The translations under genes and the position numbers were made by a program. The notes under the pieces were generated by a model. It did not search any database and was not told the DNA's origin. It saw only the letters and a program-made list of their open reading frames with translations. A stretch of 9,816 nucleotides of DNA, from the NCBI GenBank assembly GCA_030632405.1, contig DAOVUU010000050.1, forward strand, positions 1-9,816, given 5' to 3'. Source of the stretch: Desulfobulbaceae bacterium (GTDB lineage: Bacteria; Desulfobacterota; Desulfobulbia; Desulfobulbales; Desulfocapsaceae). This document shows positions 1-4,774 of this stretch, piece after piece (position 1 is the first letter of the stretch; each line of letters begins with the position of its first letter).

Positions 1-364
1 CCTCAGCTTCCGGAAAAGAGCCAATTTCTGCCAGAACATCAGCACCACTGATATCAAAAATCTGCTCCGCATTTTTCCCTATGGCAAGCTCCGCAGTAAA
101 AGAACCGGCAACAGAACTGGATCCACAGCCATCGGTGACATAACTCACCCGCTCGACATGCTCACCATTGAATTTGAGATACATTTCCATGGTGTCACCA
201 CAGCTGCCTTTTAACCGTGCGAAGGAATCCGCGTCTTCCATTTTTCCGCAAAACCGTGGATTACGCCAGCGGTCAAAACCCTTTTCTCCGAGTACATTTT
301 TTGCCTCCGTAAACACCTCTTCCTGAATTTTATCCACGAAGGCATTAAACTCGTCATCGTTCAT
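1..364 (-). CDS. NifU/IscU-like Fe-S cluster assembly scaffold protein, partial (3' end outside window)
   Basis: My own minus-strand translation gives 121 residues from the ATG at 364 to the window edge, so the C-terminus is missing. The sequence resembles the IscU/NifU N-terminal scaffold fold. A Gly-Ser-Cys-Gly-Asp motif puts Cys55 and Asp57 where IscU has its first ligand Cys and conserved Asp. A Thr-Asp-Gly-Cys-Gly-Ser motif gives Cys80, matching the second ligand Cys. Cys39 is an extra cysteine. The third ligand Cys would lie beyond the edge. Scaffold proteins of this family hold a nascent Fe-S cluster in the cytoplasm. An AGAGGAT ribosome site precedes the start. The gene follows a NifX-family gene by 29 bp, so it is probably co-transcribed, and its likely job is cluster supply to the neighbouring proteins (inference). 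Family assignment is fairly sure; the exact partner is not. Confidence 0.8.
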   Translation of the reverse strand, partial: MNDDEFNAFVDKIQEEVFTEAKNVLGEKGFDRWRNPRFCGKMEDADSFARLKGSCGDTMEMYLKFNGEHVERVSYVTDGCGSSSVAGSFTAELAIGKNAEQIFDISGADVLAEIGSFPEAE

Positions 365-393
365 TATTCTTTATCCTCTGCCTGATATCCACA

Positions 394-753
394 TTACCAA
401 TGTCCCTCGGCGTTTGCTCCGGTGCTGTACTCAACCGGACCGGCCAAAAATGCTGCGACCGCCTCCTCAACCGTACCTGTTACATCACTCACGACCTTTA
501 TACCTGCAGCATCGACAGTTTTAAAAGCATTAGGGCCGCAATATCCGGTCAACAGGACCTCAGCACCCTTCTCACTTATCATCGTAGCGGCTTGAATACC
601 CGCCCCCTTGAATGCATTGACATTATCATTGTTATCAATTGCATCAAATTTCATCGTTTCCGTATCAACAATCAGAATATAGGGTGCCCGCCCAAAACGC
701 GGATCAACTTCATCGCTGAGCTGAACCCCTTTTGCTGTAACAGCTACCTTCAT
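394..753 (-). CDS. NifX/NifB-type (dinitrogenase Fe-Mo cofactor family) small protein
   Basis: A 119-residue protein of the dinitrogenase iron-molybdenum cofactor biosynthesis family (PF02579: NifX, NafY, C-terminal NifB, orange protein). Visible hallmarks are an N-terminal MKVAVTAKG strand, the Asp-Pro-Arg-Phe-Gly-Arg-Ala loop near residues 18-24, a central Gly-Ala-Gly-Ile-Gln-Ala-Ala helix, and the Leu-Leu-Thr-Gly-Tyr-Cys-Gly-Pro-Asn-Ala-Phe motif holding its only cysteine. It ends in Glu-Gly-His-Trp, which I recall as common in this subfamily. The start at 753 is chosen because an AGGAGGA site sits 8 bp upstream; the open frame continues upstream to 819 but has no such site and would overlap the previous gene. 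Family members bind metal-sulfur clusters or cofactors non-covalently in the cytoplasm. With no nitrogenase genes nearby, a role in another Mo or Fe cluster is more likely (inference). Confidence 0.88.
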   Translation of the reverse strand: MKVAVTAKGVQLSDEVDPRFGRAPYILIVDTETMKFDAIDNNDNVNAFKGAGIQAATMISEKGAEVLLTGYCGPNAFKTVDAAGIKVVSDVTGTVEEAVAAFLAGPVEYSTGANAEGHW

Positions 754-760
754 AACCAAC

Positions 761-767
761 TCCTCCT
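761..767 (-). promoter_or_regulatory. Ribosome binding site fixing the start at 753
   Basis: AGGAGGA on the minus strand, ending about 7 bases before the ATG at 753. It is close to the ideal anti-16S match and favours this start over the upstream in-frame start at 819, which would lie inside the preceding gene. Confidence 0.8.
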
Positions 768-784
768 GATATTTTTTCGTAAAA

Positions 785-1168
785 TCAACCACCGCCGCCG
801 CCACCACAAACCTGATCATTGGTAATCATAGGAATTTTACCGGCAATCATGTCCTCAACAACGGGTCGAATATCAATTCGCTCAGCATCATGATACACAT
901 TTATCCCAACTTGCTGAAAACCGGCCAAAGGACGCATTCCAATGCCACCCACGATCAACTGCTGAACCTTGTTTTCTGACAGTAGATTAACGGGGACCAT
1001 ACAGCCACCCTGCACATGCTCTTTATTCTCCAGAATTGAGACCTCGCTTATCTGGCCATCTTCTACATCTATCAGGGTAAAGACATCACAATGGCCAAAA
1101 TGTCCCGCGCGCTTACCGTCCAAACCGCCCTGCCCTTCTGATGGAACTGCAATACGTACCTTTGTCAT
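785..1168 (-). CDS. NifX-family cluster-binding protein with Cys-polyGly tail
   Basis: A 127-residue member of the dinitrogenase Fe-Mo cofactor family. The N-terminus (MTKVRIAVPSEG) and the Gly-His-Phe-Gly-His-Cys motif (residues 22-27) are typical of the NifX-like branch seen beside MinD/ferredoxin ATPases. Cys27, Cys56 (Gly-Gly-Cys-Met) and Cys121 are candidate cluster ligands, and His23/His26 may add to them. The protein ends in Cys followed by six glycines; relatives, as I recall, often end in a Cys followed by a His run, so the glycine tail is unusual. An AAAGGAGA ribosome site precedes the ATG. It is the first gene of a three-gene block (this, a second NifX-like, NifU-like), 31 bp before the next start, and is separated from the ATPases upstream by a repeat element, so it may have its own promoter. 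Confidence 0.88.
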   Translation of the reverse strand: MTKVRIAVPSEGQGGLDGKRAGHFGHCDVFTLIDVEDGQISEVSILENKEHVQGGCMVPVNLLSENKVQQLIVGGIGMRPLAGFQQVGINVYHDAERIDIRPVVEDMIAGKIPMITNDQVCGGGGGG

Positions 1169-1241
1169 TCTAATTTTCTCCTTTTGTTGATTAGTATAAC
1201 TGCTTTATAAAACTCTGGTAGAAACTGCACTCTGTCAACTT

Positions 1242-1250
1242 ATTATAACA
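1242..1250 (-). promoter_or_regulatory. Possible extended -10 promoter for the NifX-NifX-NifU block
   Basis: On the minus strand the bases read TGTTATAAT, a perfect extended -10 (TG-N-TATAAT). No good -35 is seen at the normal spacing, which extended -10 promoters can tolerate. The start site would fall near 1235, leaving a leader of about 67 bases before the ATG at 1168. It lies just outside the repeat element at 1259-1456. A TTGACA at 1233-1238 and a TATAAA at 1204-1209 also occur, but they are 23 bp apart, too far to form a normal promoter. Confidence 0.4.
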
Positions 1251-1291
1251 TCATCATTTGATGAACTCGTAAAAAGGTCACCCGATGTCTA

Positions 1292-1330
1292 CGCTTATCG
1301 GAAGCCTTGGATGGCTAAGTCCGATAAGCG
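1292..1330. repeat. Perfect 11-bp inverted repeat, hairpin 1 of the element
   Basis: CGCTTATCGGA at 1292-1302 is exactly complementary to TCCGATAAGCG at 1320-1330. The 17-base loop can fold further through AGCC (1303-1306) with GGCT (1313-1316). A smaller inverted repeat, ACTTC/GAAGT, follows at 1334-1345. Confidence 0.85.
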
Positions 1331-1364
1331 CAGACTTCGAGAAGTTTGATATACAAGGCGTAGT

Positions 1365-1418
1365 GTTTTTCACAGGTACTCGGCTATACATGAGGTATGT
1401 CGAGTGTCTGTGAAAAAC
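1365..1418. repeat. Long hairpin 2 of the element
   Basis: GTTTTTCACAG at 1365-1375 pairs perfectly with CTGTGAAAAAC at 1408-1418. The stem continues after small mismatches with ACTCG (1378-1382) to CGAGT (1401-1405) and ATAC (1386-1389) to GTAT (1395-1398). The 54-base hairpin is strong and could also act as a barrier to transcription or to 3' exonucleases in an RNA from either strand. Confidence 0.85.
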
Positions 1419-1453
1419 CTACAACGCAGTAGATCGGACTTTTTACGACGCCA

Positions 1454-2359
1454 TCATTTTATTACTGTCGAAAAATCCTTTAACCCCATCAGATTCATGG
1501 ACGGAGATTGCATAATAGCATCCCAGACCTCTCGAACTCTATCAGCCGTATCTGAGTTCCCTTGATATTCCAATATGTTTTTGCCTTGGATCATGGCTCT
1601 GGTAAACAGTGGATCAAAGGGAACTCGTCCCACAACCCTCATATTTCTCTTTTCAGCGAATGCTTCTATTTCCATGGTCATCTCCGTGTTCAAATCGTAC
1701 TTATTCACACAGATCAACCCTGGAATTTTAAAATGGACTGCCAGGTCAGCTACCCGGGACATATCATGAAGACCTGACACGGTAGGTTCTACAACGATCA
1801 CCAGACCACTTGCACCTCCAATTGAGGCAATAACCGGACAACCTATACCTGGCGGGCCGTCCGTTAAAATAAGATCATTCCCCTTCTCTTCAGCCAGCGT
1901 TTTCGCCTGTTGACGAACCAGACTGACGAGTTTACCTGAGTTCTCTTCTGCAATTCCAAGTTTCGCATGAACCATAGCTCCGTGCCGGGTATCCGAAATA
2001 TACCACTCGCCACATTTCTGTACCGGAAAATCAATTGCCTGTTCAGGACAAAGATCAACACAGACCCCACACCCCTCACAACTTATTGGATCAACGACAA
2101 ATTCTTCGGAAATAGCTGCAAACTTACACAGTTCCAGGCATCTTCCGCATTCCGAACAGTCGGCAGATCGTATTTCAGCTATCGAACCGCCCATAAAATC
2201 CGTTCTTTTTCTCACCTTTGGATTCATCAGCAGGTGCAGGTTTGCAGCATCAACATCAGCATCACACAGTACGTTATTCTCCGCCAGAGAAGCAAAAGCT
2301 GCGGTCAGGCATGTTTTGCCCGTCCCGCCTTTACCGCTTATAATGACCAATTCTCTCAT
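1454..2359 (-). CDS. MinD-family ATPase with inserted 2x[4Fe-4S] ferredoxin domain (second of pair)
   Basis: A 301-residue P-loop ATPase of the MinD/ParA/Mrp class. The deviant Walker A motif GKGGTGKT lies at residues 9-16, with signature Lys10. An 8-Cys ferredoxin insert follows: Cys68/71/74/78 and Cys94/97/100/104, each CxxCxxCxxxC, with Pro after the last Cys of the second set. The later Asp-Gly-Pro-Pro-Gly-Ile-Gly-Cys-Pro segment corresponds to the Walker B/switch II region. Such ATPases form dimers on ATP binding and are encoded in pairs in the Desulfovibrio orp locus. The ATG at 2359 is preferred because AAGGAGAG lies upstream; an in-frame ATG at 2380 would overlap the preceding gene. 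The gap from that gene is 14 bp, so co-translation is likely. The TGA stop is formed by the edge of the repeat element 1259-1456, so the last residues may differ from relatives. Confidence 0.9.
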   Translation of the reverse strand: MRELVIISGKGGTGKTCLTAAFASLAENNVLCDADVDAANLHLLMNPKVRKRTDFMGGSIAEIRSADCSECGRCLELCKFAAISEEFVVDPISCEGCGVCVDLCPEQAIDFPVQKCGEWYISDTRHGAMVHAKLGIAEENSGKLVSLVRQQAKTLAEEKGNDLILTDGPPGIGCPVIASIGGASGLVIVVEPTVSGLHDMSRVADLAVHFKIPGLICVNKYDLNTEMTMEIEAFAEKRNMRVVGRVPFDPLFTRAMIQGKNILEYQGNSDTADRVREVWDAIMQSPSMNLMGLKDFSTVIK

Positions 2360-2366
2360 ACTTTCA

Positions 2367-2374
2367 CTCTCCTT
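2367..2374 (-). promoter_or_regulatory. Ribosome binding site fixing the start at 2359
   Basis: AAGGAGAG on the minus strand, about 7 bases before the ATG at 2359. It overlaps the first base of the site for the upstream ATPase stop codon (2374-2376), suggesting translational coupling of the two ATPases. Confidence 0.75.
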
Positions 2375-3213
2375 CAGCAACGTGCGAGTATTTCTATACG
2401 GTTATATAAATCACGAAACTTATCTGCCCATTCCGGACGTACCTCGATTATCAATTTACCAACGGAGTACGCCTCAGCAATTTTTCTGTCAAAAGGGATC
2501 TCCAGTAAAACGGGAATATCTTCTTTGGCTGCGTATTCCCTCACTCCGTCATCCCCGATATCTGACCGATTAATCACCAGACCGCATGGAATACCAAGTG
2601 TCTTTACCGCCTCAACACCCAGTTTTAAATCATGCAGCCCAAAAGGAGTTGGCTCCGTTACCATAAGCACGAAATCAGCTCCTTTTATTGCCGCAATAAC
2701 AGGGCAGGAGGTGCCCGGCGGAGCATCAATAATTGTAATACCGTTGTTCTCATTGATTGAACGCACTTTCTCAATAAGAGGGGGGGACATTGCCTCTCCA
2801 ACACGTAAACGGCCATGGGAAAAGAGTACATTCCCGGCAGAACCTGACTCAACTGTGCCGAGTATGCGGTTGCCATCCAGAACAGCTCCCTCCTCACACA
2901 CCTCCATGCACCCGCCGCAGCTGTGACACAGTTCAGGGAATACAAGAACTTTGCCTGCAACGACAGCTAGAGCCCGAAACCTGCAAATCTCTGCACATTT
3001 CTTACAACCTGTACACAGCTCATCATCTATCTCCGGGATAAAAGTTGTCACCTCCTCAGCCTGTCCGAGGACAGGATTGAGAAAGAGATGGGCATTCGGC
3101 TCTTCCACATCACAATCGAGCAGTCTCACCCCCCGGCCAAGAGCGGATGCCATATTCGTTGCAACCGTTGTTTTGCCGGTACCTCCTTTGCCACTTGCCA
3201 CACTGATTATCAT
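2374..3213 (-). CDS. MinD-family ATPase with inserted 2x[4Fe-4S] ferredoxin domain (first of pair)
   Basis: A 279-residue paralogue of the ATPase encoded just downstream. It has a deviant Walker A GKGGTGKT at residues 8-15, and two CxxCxxCxxxC sets (Cys67/70/73/77 and Cys96/99/102/106) that should bind two 4Fe-4S clusters. An Asp-Ala-Pro-Pro-Gly-Thr-Ser-Cys-Pro segment follows in the Walker B/switch II area. An Arg replaces the usual Pro after Cys77 and a Glu after Cys106. The frame is open to a GTG at 3243, but AAGGAG (3224-3229) supports the ATG at 3213. The pairing and spacing suggest an obligate heterodimer (inference). In Desulfovibrio, equivalent ATPases belong to the orange-protein complex; as cytoplasmic Mrp/MinD relatives they may carry or insert clusters, or position the complex. 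It follows the receiver-like gene by 37 bp. Confidence 0.9.
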   Translation of the reverse strand: MIISVASGKGGTGKTTVATNMASALGRGVRLLDCDVEEPNAHLFLNPVLGQAEEVTTFIPEIDDELCTGCKKCAEICRFRALAVVAGKVLVFPELCHSCGGCMEVCEEGAVLDGNRILGTVESGSAGNVLFSHGRLRVGEAMSPPLIEKVRSINENNGITIIDAPPGTSCPVIAAIKGADFVLMVTEPTPFGLHDLKLGVEAVKTLGIPCGLVINRSDIGDDGVREYAAKEDIPVLLEIPFDRKIAEAYSVGKLIIEVRPEWADKFRDLYNRIEILARC

Positions 3214-3223
3214 CTTTTTCGAA

Positions 3224-3229
3224 CTCCTT
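3224..3229 (-). promoter_or_regulatory. Ribosome binding site fixing the start at 3213
   Basis: AAGGAG on the minus strand, 10 bases before the ATG at 3213. No comparable site precedes the in-frame GTG at 3243, so the shorter protein, which begins right at the first beta strand, is preferred. Confidence 0.65.
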
Positions 3230-3250
3230 TTGTAACTGCTCACCCTTCTA

Positions 3251-3631
3251 TCACGCCTTTAACAACGCATCAATTGAATCGAGGATTTCCAGCATCTTCT
3301 GAGATTCCTTTTCCCCGGGATTCAGAGGAAGCTGCATAAAAACCCCCAGTCCCTCCGTGTATTCATGAAAATCCTCAGGAGGAAGAGAATTGACCATCGC
3401 ACAATTTATCAGAGGTTTTTTCTGCATTAATTCAGTGACTAGTGACAAGGGCTCTTCATCCACTAACTCTGCATCGGTTACAACTACGTCAATCGTATTT
3501 TCCTCGACTCTTTCCAGAGCTTCATTTTTCGACGTTACATAAACCAGCTCAACTTCATCCCTCTTCCCCAGCCCAGATTCCAACCCTTTTAAGGATGCAG
3601 AATCCTTCCCGACCAACATTATACGGACCAT
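3251..3631 (-). CDS. Degenerate response-regulator receiver-like protein, stand-alone
   Basis: A 126-residue single-domain protein with the alternating strand/helix pattern of a CheY-like receiver. It starts VRIMLVGKD, has strand-end Asp53 in VVVTDAEL where the phosphoacceptor sits, Ser82 after a hydrophobic strand (switch Thr/Ser position), and LPLNP near residues 101-105 where receivers have Lys-Pro. The conserved Lys is therefore Leu, and only one acidic residue (Asp10) remains of the N-terminal Asp pair, so normal Mg-dependent phosphorylation is doubtful. No output domain is present. It lies in line with the two ATPases, 37 bp upstream of the first, and so may act on them by protein contact (inference). 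A longer start at 3658 exists, but it has no ribosome site and abuts a repeat. The fold assignment is by pattern only. Confidence 0.7.
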   Translation of the reverse strand: MVRIMLVGKDSASLKGLESGLGKRDEVELVYVTSKNEALERVEENTIDVVVTDAELVDEEPLSLVTELMQKKPLINCAMVNSLPPEDFHEYTEGLGVFMQLPLNPGEKESQKMLEILDSIDALLKA

Positions 3632-3637
3632 TCTCTT

Positions 3638-3642
3638 CTCCT
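3638..3642 (-). promoter_or_regulatory. Ribosome binding site fixing the start at 3631
   Basis: AGGAG on the minus strand, 6 bases before the ATG at 3631. This supports the 126-residue form over the in-frame ATG at 3658, which sits 2 bases from the repeat element and has no Shine-Dalgarno match. Confidence 0.7.
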
Positions 3643-3659
3643 GATCAAACACATTCATC

Positions 3660-3802
3660 AGGAGCCTGTCCGAGAATACATTTTGCCCAAACTCTTCGTT
3701 ATTTCCAAAAAAATAATGCTCGCAATATCACGTATATGGCTGTGCTTATTTTTTTGGAAAACCTCGATTTTGAACAAAATGCTTATTCTAGGACAGTCTC
3801 CT
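3660..3802. repeat. 143-bp MITE-like element, nearly one full inverted repeat
   Basis: The left end AGGAGCCTGTCC and the right end, read on the other strand, AGGAGACTGTCC differ at one base. The match continues through AGAATA and CATTTTG with a small indel. It includes a perfect 15-bp block, TTTCCAAAAAAATAA at 3702-3716, complementary to 3746-3760 in register with the ends. The two arms of about 60 bp leave a loop of roughly 25 bases. There is no coding capacity, and it resembles a non-autonomous transposon remnant whose ends fit a transposase not present here. It sits between the DUF5320-like and receiver-like genes. If transcribed, it would form a long hairpin inside the operon mRNA, which could be an RNase III target or partly stop transcription. 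No certain target-site duplication is seen. Confidence 0.85.
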
Positions 3803-3830
3803 AGCCACAACACACCCTTTCAAAAAAGGT

Positions 3831-4142
3831 CTACTTCTCCCGGGTTTCCATAGCCGCAATCTTCTCCTGCAACTCTTCCATCATCTGCCGGGCGGTATCA
3901 TACTGCTTTTTTAAAGATACGAGTTCACTTTCCTTTGTAAATCTTTCAACAACAGGAGACTGCGACTGCATTCTTCCTCTCCCAGTTCCCTGCGCCATAG
4001 CATACTGCCCTATTCCCCGACCTCTGCCCCTCCCTCTGTCAACATTGGTAAAAGCCGAATAATCGGTTCTCTGGCACATACCCCTCATTTTCCCAGTTAC
4101 AGGTCCCTGCCCCTCAGGGCCGCTTCGATCGAATCCTGGCAT
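3831..4142 (-). CDS. DUF5320-like Gly/Arg-rich small protein with C-terminal coiled coil
   Basis: A 103-residue protein that starts MPGFDRSGPEGQGPVTG, the hallmark opening of the DUF5320 family as I recall it (MPxxDxTGPxGxGPxTGR). The middle is basic and Gly/Arg-rich (repeated Arg-Gly near residues 37-43, with Gln and Met), and has one Cys at 23. Roughly residues 70-103 form a charged heptad-like helix that is probably a coiled coil for oligomerisation. An AGGAGGG ribosome site lies 7 bases before the ATG. It follows the orange-protein-like gene by 54 bp. Members of this family are typically found beside NifX-like and MinD/ferredoxin genes in anaerobes; their function is unknown. The conserved N-terminus suggests a partner-binding tag for the metal protein or the ATPases (inference). 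Confidence 0.8.
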   Translation of the reverse strand: MPGFDRSGPEGQGPVTGKMRGMCQRTDYSAFTNVDRGRGRGRGIGQYAMAQGTGRGRMQSQSPVVERFTKESELVSLKKQYDTARQMMEELQEKIAAMETREK

Positions 4143-4196
4143 AATAAACCCTCCTGAATAATGTTACATTCTCTGCCCGTTTTTATGCAGCAGCCA

Positions 4197-4586
4197 TTAC
4201 TTCCGAGTCCGGTTCTCCCGGGCCGGGCAATGGTTTGTCCCACAACACCTGTTGCGTGGACATCCGGGCATAGTAAAATCAGCCAAATCCATACCTCTGA
4301 CATAAAGAGACAAAACAGCCTCAGCTTTACCGGTAACAAAAGGGATGACTTCAATTTCATTTGCCGCAAGCATTGCAGCAGGTTCATCGGATAATGCCCC
4401 ACAGATCAGTACCTGCACTTCCAGCTCTGCAAGCAGCTCAATGAAACGGCTGAACACCCCAGCCTGAAACAGCTCGATCTGTCTGTTAATAACTTCTGTC
4501 TCTCGGACCTCTGCAACAAGCAGGGTTTGAGCTGAATCAAATACAGGAGATATTCGGTTACCCCATACTGTTATGGCTATTTTCAT
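4197..4586 (-). CDS. Orange-protein-like NifX-family metal-cluster protein with Cys-rich tail
   Basis: A 129-residue protein of the dinitrogenase Fe-Mo cofactor family. It starts MKIAITVWGNRISPVFDSA, the opening pattern of the orange-protein branch (strand, Arg-Ile/Val-Ser-Pro-Val-Phe-Asp). In Desulfovibrio gigas the orange protein holds a mixed Mo-Cu sulfide cluster non-covalently, so a comparable cargo is possible here but not shown. The core domain ends near residue 105; a tail follows with Cys109, Cys114, Cys115 and Cys120 (Met-Pro-Gly-Cys-Pro-Arg-Asn-Arg-Cys-Cys), which could bind a further metal. It is the first gene after the sigma-54 promoter region, with GGAGGGG just upstream of the ATG. 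That position and its activator neighbour match the orp locus layout. NifX-like alternatives cannot be excluded. Confidence 0.85.
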   Translation of the reverse strand: MKIAITVWGNRISPVFDSAQTLLVAEVRETEVINRQIELFQAGVFSRFIELLAELEVQVLICGALSDEPAAMLAANEIEVIPFVTGKAEAVLSLYVRGMDLADFTMPGCPRNRCCGTNHCPARENRTRK

Positions 4587-4609
4587 TCTTGCCCCTCCAC
4601 AACTTTCAC

Positions 4610-4626
4610 AGCAAGATATGGACCAT
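4610..4626 (-). promoter_or_regulatory. Candidate sigma-54 promoter, proximal (P2)
   Basis: On the minus strand ATGGTCCATATCTTGCT fits the GG-N10-GC rule, with a perfect TTGCT -12 element and TGG at -24; the base after GG is T rather than C. The predicted start is near 4599, only about 13 bases before the ATG at 4586 and just ahead of the GGAGGGG ribosome site, so the leader would be very short. An AT-rich stretch (about 4625-4670) that could bend lies between it and the activator sites. Confidence 0.5.
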
Positions 4627-4677
4627 AAAAAATAAAAACTTAAATTATGTTTAATTATAGGGTATTAAAAAGAATCC

Positions 4678-4694
4678 TGCGAAGATAAAGCCAT
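4678..4694 (-). promoter_or_regulatory. Candidate sigma-54 promoter, distal (P1)
   Basis: On the minus strand ATGGCTTTATCTTCGCA fits GG-N10-GC, with TGGC at -24 and GCA at -12 (TCGC instead of TTGC). The predicted start near 4667 gives a leader of about 80 bases. The 24-bp palindrome is centred about 85 bp upstream of that start, a usual distance for an activator site, but the second site is only about 50 bp upstream. Confidence 0.55.
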
Positions 4695-4708
4695 AAAAAA
4701 CAGAGCAT

Positions 4709-4730
4709 ATAGTCGCACATACGCAACCGT
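4709..4730. promoter_or_regulatory. Second, imperfect activator site
   Basis: ATAGTCGCA at 4709-4717 is identical to a half of the perfect palindrome. Four bases later CGCAACCGT (4722-4730) matches the opposite half at 5 of 9 positions. Its centre is 32 bp from that of the perfect copy, about three helical turns, so two activator dimers could sit on one face of the DNA. Confidence 0.6.
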
Positions 4731-4739
4731 AAAACCAGT

Positions 4740-4763
4740 CATAGTCGCATGTGTGCGACTATG
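4740..4763. promoter_or_regulatory. Perfect palindrome, probable upstream activator sequence
   Basis: CATAGTCGCA at 4740-4749 is the exact reverse complement of TGCGACTATG at 4754-4763, around a 4-base centre. The size and symmetry suit a Fis-type helix-turn-helix dimer. It lies directly beyond the stop codon of the sigma-54 activator gene and 53 bp or more upstream of two sigma-54 promoter candidates, so binding by that activator is the natural reading (inference). Confidence 0.75.
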
Positions 4764-4765
4764 GG

Positions 4766-4774
4766 TGCGACTAT
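4766..4774. promoter_or_regulatory. Extra activator half-site
   Basis: TGCGACTAT, identical to one arm of the palindrome, lies in direct repeat 12 bp from it and overlaps the TAG stop codon (4771-4773) of the activator gene. Confidence 0.5.

Larger units (their letters stand above)
1259..1456. repeat. 198-bp compound inverted-repeat (MITE-like) intergenic element
   Basis: The two ends form imperfect terminal inverted repeats: the left end starts TGATGAACTCGTAAAAAG and the right end, read on the other strand, TGATGGCGTCGTAAAAAG, with 15 of 18 positions identical. Inside are three nested inverted repeats (1292-1330, 1334-1345 and 1365-1418). It has no coding capacity. It fills most of the gene-free stretch 1169-1453. 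I recall similar GGCGTCGTAAAAAG-ended repeats between genes in Desulfobacterales genomes, but could not check. No clear target duplication is visible. The last three bases (1454-1456, minus strand TGA) are also the stop codon of the upstream ATPase gene. Confidence 0.75.

Noticed and set aside
400..825. A 141-codon plus-strand open frame
   Set aside because: It is opposite a clear NifX-family gene with a strong ribosome site, and shows no family features of its own.
1..1168. A nitrogen fixation (nif) cluster
   Set aside because: NifX- and NifU-like proteins are present, but no nitrogenase structural or NifB/NifE/NifN genes are seen; these families are widespread in anaerobes without nitrogenase.
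1204..1238. A TTGACA plus TATAAA sigma-70 promoter on the minus strand
   Set aside because: The spacer is 23 bp, far from the normal 16-18; the extended -10 at 1242-1250 is a better candidate.
1259..1456. A CRISPR array or tandem repeat
   Set aside because: The repeated segments are inverted, not regularly spaced direct repeats, and there are no spacers or cas genes.
1967..2926. A 319-codon open frame on the plus strand
   Set aside because: It lies opposite the two well-supported ATPase genes, has no recognisable domain, and reads as a low-complexity shadow of their codon pattern.
3805..3830. A short inverted repeat (ACCTTT...AAAGGGT) after the DUF5320-like gene as terminator
   Set aside because: The stem is short and imperfect, and no T run follows on the transcribed side.
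4740..4763. The palindrome as a transcription terminator for the activator gene
   Set aside because: No run of T follows on the minus strand, and copies of the half-site repeat nearby fit protein binding better.
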